A DNA stretch of 64,000 bases, taken from positions 61,272,182-61,336,181 of the forward strand of contig NC_086283.1 of NCBI RefSeq assembly GCF_021018805.1. The letters run 5' to 3'. Position numbers and translations under genes: made by a program. Below, piece by piece: positions 48,746-59,848 of the stretch. Each line of letters starts with the position of its first letter. The stretch's first letter is position 1. The notes beneath the pieces are model-generated. The model saw nothing but the letters and a program-made list of their open reading frames with translations. It ran no database searches and was not told the DNA's origin. Origin of the DNA: Prinia subflava (Eukaryota; Chordata; Aves; Passeriformes; Cisticolidae).

Positions 48746-50239
48746 TCTAAGCTGGTTGTATTGCATTAACTTATATGATTAATCTTTAAAATGTCTTACA
48801 ATGTAGCTTGAAATATGAGCCTTACATTGACAGCCATTTTATGGGAGTTCTGAATATAATATGACATTGTCTCATGCACTTAAATCCTTTGTATATTTTG
48901 GGGAATGCACTGTTATGTATTTGGATGGACATGAAAATTCCCCTCATTACTGTGCATTTCATGGGATGACTACTACTATTTTTTCTTGAAAGAATAAAGT
49001 GATATTTTTTTCTTTTTTTTTTAAAGTGATGTTATTTAGTCTTTGTATTAAGGGTGGACAAGTCTTTGTAGTCTAAAATTTAGATGTACAATTATTTTTC
49101 TCTCAGGTATTTACTGGATTGAGACTGATTTGCTCATTTTAATTTTCTCCTGCTGAAGCACTTATTTCTGAACAGAGCAATATGACCTTGTCAGTTGAGA
49201 AGAACAGTGTTCAGCTTAGAATCTTTCAGAGCTTGTTTGCTCTGAAATTAAATTACATACTGTACGTGAGAGTATTGTTCTCACATATACTACAGAGGAA
49301 GAATTGACAACAACAAAGATGCTTTTTATTTAAACTCTGACTTTGCAAATGTATTTCTGTCATTATGGTGATCAGTAATATTTCCACACAGAGCTTTACT
49401 TCAAGTCTTTTCTCTCTCTCTCTCTTTTTTTTTTTTTTTTTTTTTTTTTAATAAATCCAGATCTAAAGTTACAGGATGAAATTATTTAGGGTTAAATATT
49501 AAACAAAACAAAACCAACAGAACAAAAATTTAGCCTTATAGGTGTTAATAAAGAAAGAATATACTGGAAAGCCATAACTGGGATATTCCAATGAGAAGGT
49601 AAATTTAAAAGACAGGAAAGCAACATTGATCTTTAATATACCAATACATTTTAAACCAGATATGCGGTACAGGGTAATTTGGTTGAAATTGTTATGTGCT
49701 TGAAACTGACAATTCTGTTAAAAAAAAAAAAGAAAAAAGAAAAAGGTTTTAAGTACTCTATTTCTGTTGTGCTACTCTTTCATTGAACAAAAGGCATGCG
49801 TGCTCAAATTAAGAAAAGAGCGGATGGGCAGCTTGTATAACTCTGTCCTGAGGTCTGGTGCAAATGTTTGGAATAGCCTTGTGGAGAAAGGGACAGTTTT
49901 CCTGGATTTTTTTCATGTTAAAACATGTTAAAACTAGATGTTAATGTCTAGTTAAAATGTTGTCTGCTGAAGAGGTGTAACAAATAGCTTTTGATCTATT
50001 ATACACTTTTGCCCATCTGTGTTACCTGCAATTATGACAAATTCCATCAACTTGTGTCTATAAAATCAGATCTAAATTATTTTATTTTACAAGTTTGATG
50101 TGTCAATTTTCTTGGTCATATTCGAAATCGTGTGGCAAAAATTTAGTTCTTTGTTTTTTTGCATATACGGGAAACGTCAATTTTTTGTCTGGCATTGATA
50201 AACTTTAATCTGTATGGTAGAGTGATGAGAAGTAATTTG
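48746..50239. other. AT-rich sequence with (CT)n/poly(T) at 49411-49450, no gene seen
   Basis: A (CT)n run passes into a T-run of about 25 bases. Poly(A) runs occur near 49721-49745. 'catgttaaaa' is duplicated near 49914-49933. No transposon is recognised. Confidence 0.5.
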
Positions 50240-50275
<36 letters not shown>

Positions 50276-50283
50276 TATATGTA
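50240..50283. repeat. (AT)n(AC)n microsatellite
   Basis: About twelve AT units, then ACACACAC, then ATATATG. Confidence 0.95.
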
Positions 50284-52071
50284 AAATGCTTCACTGTATG
50301 TTTAATACTGACCCACAGTATTTTTAAGGATGTAGCCTAGCACTTCCAGAAATAGATGGAAAGATGTCCACTGCTATGGATACTGTATTGAGGACTCATT
50401 TGAAAGGCAGCAAGTATCCAGCAATGTCTGGAGTCATTCCATTCTGGAATATATATATATATGCTGCATATTTTGTTTCAGAAATAAATCAATGCTCATT
50501 TAATGCTTGCTCCAAAGTCTACCAAAGTTAATATAACAATGATATTGTCTTCAGTATTCTTTGATTGGGAGCCTGGAGCACCAAATTAATCACAGAACCA
50601 CACGGGGTGACTGTGAATCCACTTTAGATTGGAGGCTCTTTTAAGATGCTAAAAACATCAGATTTTGGAATGAAGCAGTAATTGCAGGCTTTAAGAGGCC
50701 AATACAGAGTGCAGCTAAGGAACTGCTATCTTTAGTTTTGAAATGATTTGCTAAAGTATTTTACCTTTCCAAAGACAGTGTCTCTAGTCCCGTGAACGAA
50801 TACTCTTAAAGTGGCAGTTCCTCCATTTACTGTTTTTCTTGCCATTGTTTTCTGGAGGGTTTGTTGCAATTTTGTGAGGCTGAACCTAGGTCTATTGGAT
50901 CAGTAATTATCTCATACAGAGGGAGTCAGTTTCATTTTCAGTGCAATTAGTGAATGACACCAAGAATGCGTGTAGTTTCCACCTAAAGCAAAAGAGATGA
51001 GGTGACACACTTGGATCAGTTTTTGCCTTTCTTTGCCTCTGGCTCTGTGGAGCTTAGGGGAGTAAGAAAGGATATGATGCACAAGAAAATGAAGAGATTT
51101 ACACTATTTCCTGTCTCCTGCCTCTTGGCAAATGTCTATCAGAATAAATGAATATATGTACCTCCTGCTAATCTGTAAAATATTCACTTGCTGAGGTTTA
51201 GAAGTCACTACAGCCTGTCTCAACTAACTTGGTAGTAAGAAAAAGCTCCTATTTAAACAATATCAGCAGCCAGATCTGAGGCCTGCAGTGACCATGCAGT
51301 TCCAAGATTTCAAATTTCAGCTAGAAGTTCACTGTCATCTGCCCACCTGGCTCAAGACAGTATGTGTGCATTATATGAGCATTTGCCTACACACAAACGC
51401 ACATACACAAACATACACAAATAAAAAAGGTGTAGCTAAAATTCCAAACATTGAATTAACAGATAATTCAAATTACAATACTCTCTTTAAAACCAGTGCA
51501 AAGAGATAGTACTTTGATAGTACTTTGAAATTAAATTCTCTCTTTTCCAGTTGAAACATGAAGGTTGAGACATGGGCTCTAGTTATGTTGTTTTGCCATA
51601 GCACTTCAAATATCCTGAAAGCTTGTCTGGAAGGAAATGTTCATTAGTATATTATAGATTTGCACTGAATATATGTGATTAGGACTGATAATCTAGCACT
51701 TATTAAACATAAAATCCTAAAACTGCTACTGCTTGTAAGTTGTATTTCGACAAATGTGTCTTTAAAATTAATACCCTATAGAAGGCAAGTGTCTAGAATA
51801 AAAAGGAATTATTTTTCTCTGGAAAGTCCCTTTATACTTTCCTGTAAACTCATACGCTGCATGAGCATTTTATACAGGTTTAAGTATTTGTTTTCTCATA
51901 TTTATTCTGTCCTTTTCACACTTTGCTTATTGTAGGCACATACTTTAAAGCATGTTTTTCTCTATGTCCTTCTGATACCATGACGATTTATCTCAGAAAC
52001 TTCAACATTGCTTAGGAAAAATATGAGTAAGGGGAAAATCAAGAAAGCCTAAAGAGTCTGTATCATCTTTG
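50284..52071. other. AT-rich unique sequence, no gene seen
   Basis: A short (AT)n occurs at 50450-50462 and a duplicated 'gatagtactttga' near 51505-51530. No recognised element. Confidence 0.45.
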
Positions 52072-52100
52072 TAGAAGATCTTCTTTTAGAAGATCTTCTT
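52072..52100. repeat. Tandem pair of 12-bp palindromes (AGAAGATCTTCT)
   Basis: The unit 'tagaagatcttctt' occurs at 52072-52085 and 52087-52100. Each copy contains the perfect palindrome AGAAGATCTTCT with a BglII-like AGATCT centre. Confidence 0.85.
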
Positions 52101-52699
52101 ATATACCTCCTAATCTTTACAGCTGGAAATACAATTCCATTCCAATGTGTGTTAAAGGTGATAATAAAAAGATGGACAAGGGAGGCATGTGCTATATCTA
52201 CTTGATTTGGGAAAGAAAACAACTTACATGACTACATCTACGTCTTAAGGCAGGGATGCCATAGGTCAAGGGGAAAACTAAGTATAAAGATTTCTGTTTA
52301 CTATAATTCAAGAGAACATTAGTTTAATTGTAAATCAAATAAATTTTTTTGTAAGTGTGTGAGGGGGTACTATTATTCTTTGGGGATCTTGCTGTACAGA
52401 GATGTAACCAGGGACTCCATCAATCTCTGATCAACTCACTATCCTATCACCTAACAGCTGCTCTCAGTGTTAGCATAAGTCTGCATCCTGAAACAGGGAT
52501 GTTGTCACAAATAGTCCTACTTGCAGGAGCAAGATGAGGCATAGCAAAGTTTACTCCTGCAGCACCTCTAAAAGCTGGGAAAAAATGTTCATTGCCAATG
52601 GCCCTTTTGTTGATTTTCTAAAGGGGAAATCCTATTGTGAGAGGCTCAACCCCCAAAATATGATTTTTTGATATCAAAGATGAAATTTGATTTCTTTTA
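52101..52699. other. AT-rich sequence upstream of the long CR1, no gene seen
   Basis: May include unrecognised diverged CR1 sequence towards its right end. Confidence 0.4.
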
Positions 52700-53819
52700 G
52701 GCAGGTAGTGAAAAAAATGTTTCAGGAACACCAGCCCTTGTTTTTGTAGATGACTTTAACCTACCAGACATCTGCTGGGAACTTAATACAGTAGAAAAGA
52801 GGCAGTCCATGAAGTTCTTTGAGTGTGTGTAGGACAACCTTTTGTGGCAGCTGGTGAGTGAGCCCACCAGTGGAGGCACTATGTCAGACCTGTTGTTTGC
52901 AAACAGAGATGAGCTGGTGGGAGATGGGATGGTTGGAGGTCACTTGGAGCACAGTGATTGTGAAATTATAGAGTTCTTGATTTGGTGAAATCAGGAGGCA
53001 CATCAATAAGACACATTGGACTTCTGGAGGGTTATGTTTATTTGGCCTATGTAGGAGGCTTATTCAGAGAGTTCCTTGGGAAGCTCCCCTTAAAAACAAA
53101 GTAGTCCAGGACGGTGGGCATGCTTCAAAACAGAGATTTTGAGGCCACAGGAATAGACGTGCCAGAAGACAAGCCAATGAGACAAACGTCCAGCCTGGAT
53201 GGGCAACAAGCTTTTGAAAAACTTAGGAATAAAAAGAGAATGTATCATCTTCGGAAGGAGGATCAGGTCTCTCAGGAAGTATTTACGGGGATTGCCAGGG
53301 CATGTAGAAAAAAAAATAGGGAGGCTAAAGCTTAGTTTGAACTTAATTTGGCATTTTTTGTAAAAGATAATAAAAATGTTTTTACAAATATATTAATGGC
53401 AAAAGGAAGGGTAAGACCAACCTTTGTTCTCTATTGGACGGGGAGGGAACTCAGTAACTGCAGATGAGAAGGCAGAGGTGCTTAACTCCTTCTTTGCCGT
53501 GGTCTTTAGTGGGAAGAGGCTGGAACAGGTGTCCTCCTGGGTTGGTGGATGGTGTCAGGGAGCAGAATGGTGCCCCTGTTATCCAGGAGGAGGCAGGCAG
53601 AGAACTGCTGAGCTGCTTGGATGCTCATAAATCTTTGGGACCAGATGGGATCCATCCAGGGTGATGAGGGAGCTGGCAGATGAGCTTGTGAAGCCGCTCT
53701 CCATCAGTCCTGGCTCACTGGTGAGGTTCCAGATGACTGGAAGCTGGCCAATGTGATTCCATTTACAAAAAGGGTGGGAAGGAGGATCCTGGTGATTACA
53801 GGCCAATTAGCCTGACCTC
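52700..53819 (+). mobile_element. CR1 LINE (plus), endonuclease C-terminal part and RT N-terminal part
   Basis: The left part of the longest CR1 in the window. Near 52735-52785 it encodes 'VDDFNLPDICW', matching the GDFN-PDICW motif of the apurinic/apyrimidinic-type endonuclease. Near 52850-52975 it shows the region with the conserved endonuclease Ser-Asp-His, here SDC. Further on, 'LNSFFAVVF', 'GPDGIHPG' and 'DYRPISLTSV' (53485-53820) are the N-terminal RT motifs. Stops and shifts break the frame. The solo LTR at 53826 interrupts it. Confidence 0.92.
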
Positions 53820-53825
53820 AGTACC
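53820..53825. repeat. Target-site duplication, left copy (AGTACC)
   Basis: AGTACC immediately before the TG of the LTR. An identical copy lies at 54487-54492. Confidence 0.88.
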
Positions 53826-54486
53826 TGTGACAGTGTCTTCCCAAAGACTGCCCGGCCCGGCTGGCTCAAGGCACCGCAGAAGGCAGGGGGTGCTGCCCCG
53901 GACGGCGGCTGACCAGGTGCTGCACCTCAGACACCCCATAGGGGAAAGGAGGGTGCCTGGCTGTGGGTGAGGCGCAGAGGCAACTAGAGGTGAAGAGTGT
54001 AGGTTCAGGCTGAGAGTTGGTCCAGAAACTTCATTTAGCCCCCTGGCTTGGGAACCTCCTAAAGCCTGAATTAACTGCTCTGACTGACCCCCAAAGAAAG
54101 GGATCACAGCATTTTACACAATGGGAGATAAAAACTAAACACCCAATAGAAAATAACCAGGGTATGAACTGGGGAGAGGGTGACAACCACAGGGACCAAT
54201 TAGAGAATGGCTGGGACGGACCCCCCCCCCCCCCCCCCCAATCTGTTCCTGCCCTATCACCAACCAAGTCTCCTGGAACCTTCAGAAACCTGGGAGTGCC
54301 TCAGGGTGACAGGCAGGAATCAGGGGAGGAGAGGGACAGGATACATTGCTGATCGACTGGGTGAGGAGGGGGAAAACTCAGGGATGAACTATGAATAGCA
54401 AAACAACAGGGATACATAAGAATGAACCATTACAATAAACTCAGCAAACAACTATAATAAAATAGAAAACCAAACACACCACAACA
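53826..54486. mobile_element. Solo LTR (661 bp) nested in CR1, 6-bp target duplication
   Basis: Starts TGTGACAG and ends CACAACA (TGT...ACA inverted ends). It is flanked by perfect AGTACC repeats. The CR1 reading resumes in register on the other side (VP, then KVMEQ), which confirms both boundaries. GC content is well above the surroundings. Strand is uncertain. An AATAAA lies on the plus strand at 54434-54439, only 47 bases from the end, while the minus reading begins TGTTGTGG as many avian LTRs do. A 19-base C-run sits at 54221-54239. There is no internal viral sequence. A 6-bp duplication suggests class II (ERVK-like); this is inferred. Confidence 0.88.
54221..54239. repeat. Poly(C) run of 19
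   Basis: Nineteen consecutive C inside the solo LTR. The minus strand is G19 and could form quadruplex structures. The length in the assembly may be unreliable. Confidence 0.9.
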
Positions 54487-54492
54487 AGTACC
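54487..54492. repeat. Target-site duplication, right copy (AGTACC)
   Basis: Identical to 53820-53825 and directly follows the terminal CA of the LTR. Confidence 0.88.
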
Positions 54493-55812
54493 CAGTAAGG
54501 TTATGGAGCAGTTTATTCTGAGTGTCATCACGCAGCACTTACAGGATGGCCAGGGTATCACACCCAGCCATCCCAGACCCATGGCTTTAGGAGGGGTAGG
54601 TCATGTTTGACCATCCTGATTTCCTTTCATGACCAGGTGACCTGCCTGGTGGATGTGGGAAAGGCTGTGGATGTTGTGTACCTGGACTTCAGCAAGGCCT
54701 TTGACACTGTCTCCCACAGCACACTCCTGGAAAAGCTGGCAGCCCACGCTTGGACAGGAGCACTCTTTGCTCTTTGCTGGGTTAGGAACTGGCTGGATGG
54801 CCGGGCCCAGAGAGTGCTGGTGCACAGTGCTGCATCCAGCTGGCAGCCACTGACCAGTGGTGTCCCCCAGGGGTCTGTACTGGGACCAGCTCTTTTCAGT
54901 ATTTTTATTGACTACATGGATGGGGGTATTGAGGCCTTCATTAGCAAATTTGCAGACAACACTAAGCTGGGAGCATGTGTCACTCTGTTGGAAGGTAGGA
55001 AGGCTCTGTAGAGAGGGACCTGGAATGATTGGATAGATGGGCAGAGTCCAATGGGATGAAGTTTAATAAGTCCAAGTGCTGAGTCCTGCATTTTGGCCAC
55101 AATAACCCCTGCAGTGTTATAGGCTGGGGACAGTGTGGCTGGACAGTGCCCAGGCAAAAAGGGACCTGGGGGTGCTGGTCGATAACTGACTGAACATGAG
55201 CCAGCAGAGTGCCCTGGTGGCCAAGAAGGCCAAGGGCATCCTGGCCTGGATCAGGAATGGTGTGTCCAGCAGGAGCAGGGAGGTCATTCCTCCCCTGTCC
55301 TGGGCACTGGTGAGGCCACACCTCGAGTGCTGTGTCCAGTTCTGGCCCCTCAGTTCAGGAAGGACATTGAGACACTTGAGCATTTCCAGAGCTGGGCAGT
55401 GAGGCTGGTGAGGGGCTGTGAGGAATGACTGAGGAAGCTGGGGGTGTTTAGCCTGGAAAAAAGGAGACTCAGAAGTGACCTTGTCACTCTCTGTAACTCC
55501 CTGAAAGGTGTCTGTAGTCAGGTGGGATTGGTCTCTTTCTCCAGGCAGCAACGAGAAAACGAGAGACTTAAAATCTTAAGCTGCGCCAAGGGAAATATAC
55601 GTTGGATGTTAGGAGAAAGTTTTTCATGGAAGTAGTGATGAAGTACCGGAATTGTCTGCTTGGTGAGGTGATGGAGTCACCATCCCTGGATGTGTTTGAA
55701 AAAAGACTGGATGTGGCACTTGGTAGCATGGTTTAGTTGAGGTGTTAGAGCTGGGTTGGAATCGATGATCTTGAAGGTCTCTTCCAATCTAGTCATTTTG
55801 TGATTCAGTGAA
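54493..55812 (+). mobile_element. CR1 LINE (plus), RT C-terminal part and complete 3' end
   Basis: Continuation of the CR1 begun at 52700. An open segment of 134 codons (54607-55011) carries '[14 protein letters not shown]' and '[18 protein letters not shown]', and FADN in place of the catalytic Y/F-A-D-D. After 'EGRKAL' a TAG and a 2-base length change shift the frame. Typical CR1 words (LDRWAESN) continue in another frame. The 3' UTR runs to 'gatcttgaaggtctcttcc' and the terminal 'attttgtgattcagtg'. The copy cannot make active enzyme. It is nearly identical to the minus-strand copy at 37259-38462. Confidence 0.95.
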
Positions 55813-57030
55813 AAGGAAAATGAAAGAGTATTCAATCTCAAAGAAGTCATGTGAAGGAAAAATGGCATTTTTTTACTTTCCTTAAGTGCCTATTGTCTAT
55901 ATTCACTCATCTATATCAATTAGCATCAAATCAAAAACAAGAAGGTCAATGGAGTAGGTGCATCAAACTCAAATGTAAAGATTCCACTGTTACATTCAGT
56001 ACCCTGAGACTCGGGTCAGATCCCTGGCTCGCTGTGGCACAGTTCCTGGTGGCACCCATGGGAGAGGAAGCCAGCAGAAATTTGCACAATTCCACTTTGT
56101 AGTGAACACTGCAATATTGTCTCCACTAGCACAAGTGAAAGAGTGTTCCAGGTGGATACTGAAATACACAGTGGTCTTCCCTAGGATTGGTTACCATTAT
56201 GCCTTCATTCATCACTTCTGAAACATTTTCTTTATGATTAGACAAGTTGAGAAATTTCCTAAGAGCAATAATTAGTGTTATTTTGTGGCAATGCTGTGAT
56301 TTTGAAGTGATGAAACCTTTCACCATAGGAAACTGACCTCAAATTCTCGTAAGTTCTTCAAGGTCCTGCTCTGTTCTTGCTGCGTCGTGGAACATAGGTT
56401 AGATTTTCTCTGAGTAATTGTTTTGTGATTTCAAAGTCTGAAATATTACAGCTTCTTCAAAGACAAAGTCCGTTGATATAAATGCTGAAGGAATGAAAGT
56501 CTATTAAGTCCACAAATATTAGGGTACTTTTGTAATTTTGGTATGAGTGGGATATAAGTATTGTAAGAGGTGCCAACAATAAACTGATTGTGATGTGTGA
56601 CTGAAATTGGTCAGTGTTTGGGATGTTTCCTGGGAACACCACATGGACCAGCAGGACCTTCTATAGCAGGACCTTTTTTTTCAGGGAAAGGGAGTAACTG
56701 CTACTTGCTCAATAAAATATACTTCTATCGTTTGCAGTTCTGCAGGTGCTAGTAATATGTTGTAATTCTGTCCTAGAAAAGCAATGACTGTACTCATATG
56801 CATACAGCAGATATGTAGCTTGTCACAGGTTAAGATTTCACTGCCAGCATGGAAGACGTGGAAATTATTTTCCTATTACATTAAGAAGATATTTCTTGTC
56901 TGTCACAGTAGTCTTAACATATTCTAACATATTCTTGGCAGAAAAGTACTTCTGAGGCACACATCTAGTGAGACTGTCTTAAAATTAACATCAACTTTCT
57001 GGCATTGTTTCTTATTTGCAAATAATCAGT
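55813..57030. other. AT-rich unique sequence, no gene seen
   Basis: No repeat family or exon is recognised. Confidence 0.45.
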
Positions 57031-57175
57031 ATTTGGGGTGTTGGTTGGGATTTTTGTTTGTTTGGTTGTTTTTTGTGTTTTCTGGTCTAGAGTTTATTTT
57101 TGTTTGTTTTGTTAGTTCAATTGGTTGGTTTATTTCTGGGGGTTTTTTTTGAGTTTTTTTGGTTTTTTGTGGCTA
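57031..57175. repeat. T/G-rich low-complexity tract
   Basis: TTTG/TTGG-rich sequence with T-runs and G-runs, almost lacking C on the plus strand. It is the reverse-strand counterpart of the A/C tracts at 5.1, 20.9 and 61.6 kb. Confidence 0.8.
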
Positions 57176-58315
57176 AATCTCTTTTTCTAGACAATACTCA
57201 ATATAACATTTTTAAGATGGGATTTTAAGTATATTTTTGAATTCTCTAGATAAGATTATTTCAGACACTTTTAACTTTCTTAGCTTTCTCAATTTCTTTG
57301 GTAGCTTTCTGGATTTGATTGATATACATAAATGCGCTATATGGAGTTAATGTAGAAATGTAAATGATTTGTTATCAGTGCAGATCCACAGAGAATGTAC
57401 TGAATCTGCTTAATTTTGCATGAGTAAATACTGTAAGGCCTCAGTCTAAGAAGTCTTGCAGGAGAAATGCAAATAAAGCTACTGACACATTCTATGCAGT
57501 CAGCCTGAATGTCAAATGTCTTCAAATGTCAGCCTGAATAAAACATTCAAGATTTAAAGGAAATACCAAATACCCTATAAACACTTTTGGACAATGCTTG
57601 TTTTTTCCATTTCACCAAAATCACCTTTCCTTTCCAGGGCCGAAGTCCTGTTGCAGTCAACAAAACTTGGGGTATATCTTATATCATTGGTTCTTCACAG
57701 AGCCTCCTGTGATTCATTTGCATGCTTTATCTTGTCAGCAGGCTTTTGGCGTGTCTATGTTGTAATAGACGTAGTTAGTGTTTGTATTTGAATGTATTTA
57801 AAATGTTCTAGGATATCTATAGTATATTAATCAATTTTTATTAACTAGGTTGGTCCTTCACATTCCTTTCCCTTTCTAATTTTAGAATCAGACTGTTGAT
57901 GAGGTTAACAGAAATCTGTTCAGTAGTTTTTATGGGATCTTTTTGAAACAGTTTATATCTTTTTTACAGGTCAGTATAACTTAAATATAGACATATCACG
58001 TGGTTTCATTTGAAGCAAGTATGTTTTCCATTCCTAAGTACTGAAATTGAGACAAGGTTGCTCTGTTCACCACAGCTACAGGAAAACAAGAGGCACCTGA
58101 AAGAAATATTCTGAGAGGGAAATAATACATGCTGTGTGTAAGTCATTAGGCTGACAATGCCATCTCAGAAGGAAACTATTAATAAGAAAAAAATTACACA
58201 GGAAGAAAAGATCACTTTTCTAAAAGTTTAGTATAAAGACAGCAGATCTTGACATGACAAAAGGTCAAGAAAGAGAGAAGAAATTGAATTGTCAGTGCTC
58301 TGACAAGCACTGGAA
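57176..58315. other. AT-rich unique sequence, no gene seen
   Basis: 'gtcagcctgaat' is duplicated near 57499-57540. Nothing else is recognised. Confidence 0.45.
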
Positions 58316-58604
58316 TCAAATTCTTAAGTTCCTGCCTGTGAAATTTTGACATTCAGCTGATTTTCCACATTTTTGTGAACCCAGACACTTCCAGTTGTCT
58401 AAGTTAGGCTGGGGTGTTTGACACATTTTATTCTCCATTTTCTCAAGCAGTTTACTGCCCAAAATAAAAATACACGTCAAACATTTCAAATCTGTGAATT
58501 TAACAGGTTTAACAACTGCATAAGCTACTGTTTCTGTGCAGCATGTGCCTTGAAGGACAGTTGCTAATAAGCACTTTGGCAGTAGCTTCCCTGCAGTATT
58601 CTGA
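58316..58604 (-). other. Possible 3' untranslated region of the candidate minus-strand gene
   Basis: Lies directly downstream of the putative stop codon of the exon at 58605-58906. A minus-strand AATAAA lies near 58433-58428. A further open segment of about 125 codons in another frame (58693-58316) spans it and shows no known domain. If the gene model is right, this would be 3' UTR. If the stop is a frameshift artefact, it could still be coding. Confidence 0.2.
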
Positions 58605-58906
58605 TTAGAACTCAGTGATTTTGGCATTGGTAATACTTTCGTGGTGTCTTTTATTCTGCATGTGTGTGATGTCATATGGCATTGAATTGTCAAAGTTTTT
58701 GGTAGTAATCAATTGATTTTCAGCTATGTGTCTGAAAGATAAAAGAAAAAGAAAATTAAAAGATTTCTCAATTTCTTCATCTCCTTCTGGTGCTCTGATA
58801 AATGGCATTTCCAGCAGTGCTCTTTTGCTTGCCATAAAAGCCTTGTTTGATTTATGATAAATGTTAATTGACTTCGTATAGCTTCCAGCCTGTCCAAGTA
58901 AGTGTT
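58605..58906 (-). CDS. Candidate last coding exon of an unrecognised minus-strand gene
   Basis: On the minus strand a good acceptor ('ggcatttattgtcttag') precedes an open segment of 100 codons including the stop. Entry phase is 1: the G left over from the exon at 62362-62451 plus AA gives Glu. Early residues read 'HLLGQAGSYTKSINIYHKSN' and then an acidic 'EGDEEIEKS', which look protein-like for AT-rich DNA. I see no internal donor. A second strong polypyrimidine-AG ('tcttttatctttcag') lies inside, at about 58733, so an alternative start of the exon is possible. I do not recognise the family. Confidence 0.3.
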
Positions 58907-59690
58907 CTAAGACAATAAATGCCATGCTTATTCAAGCACACTATGTACAGAATATTATCTATTAAAGCCACTGTGGATTAAATGAAGCAGATAATATGTG
59001 ATGAAATGTTTATTTCCTTCTTTTGGCTCACAAGACAAGTATGCATTACTGCATAGCTAGATATCTTGCCTCAAGGAAGACTGTTCCTTTGCAGTTGTGT
59101 GGCTCTAATGCACTGCTTTGTTTCTTTATACTGCTTCTTTTTTTCTTCACACTGCATGTACATTAGTTTTTTGCTGGTGAAGCAGGAAAACACACTTCCC
59201 TGGAGAAGAAATAATTTTTTGGGGGCAAAACATTACTACAACCTGAGGTGAAGCAAACTGGGAAAGCAATAAATTCAAATGGAGAATGCTCTTTTAAAAT
59301 TCAACAGCAGTGCTTCTAAAACAGATATTATATTGTCAGTGTATTTTTTCACTCAGTACAGAAGAATGAGAAAGTTTACTATATTTGACTAAATACATCC
59401 AATATCTTCTTAGACGTATGAGTGAAAACTCATACTATATTCCTTTCATGTCTATTTTCTTTAAGACGCTTTGCCTTGAGGGACTTGGCTTCAAGTAAAT
59501 CCATCACAGCAAAGTATCAGCAGTGACACCTCTATGGCTGCAATACATGATGAAAGATTGTAGGTTGTGATCATTGCAGCTTCTTCACAGTGTTGTTATC
59601 AACCTCCTTCAGCCTCAGGCAAACTCTGAAATGCCATTTAACCTCAGAATTCCCTACAAGATTTACTTGGAATATTTTAATTATCTTTGT
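58907..59690. other. AT-rich sequence, intron of the candidate gene or intergenic
   Basis: No recognised element or further exon. Confidence 0.4.
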
Positions 59691-59848
59691 TCTGCGGGAG
59701 GCACAGGATTTCTGTCTGCATCTGTACCTGTATCTGCATGATAGCTATATCCTCTCCATTCTTATCTAGCTCTCTCTGCCCTCATCTAATCTCACCTCCG
59801 TGTAATCTGTATCTAAATCTATATAATCTCCATCTTATTTATACATGT
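59691..59848. repeat. Degenerate ATCT/TATC-rich tract, left part
   Basis: C/T/A-rich sequence with many ATCT, TATC and CTGTATCT words. Similar sequence continues at 60676-61040 on the other side of a CR1 insertion. Confidence 0.65.

Noticed and set aside
54607..55011. 134-codon plus-strand frame and its 136-codon twin on the minus strand near 38060-38470, as host genes
   Set aside because: They are CR1 reverse-transcriptase fragments with a changed catalytic box and a frameshift.
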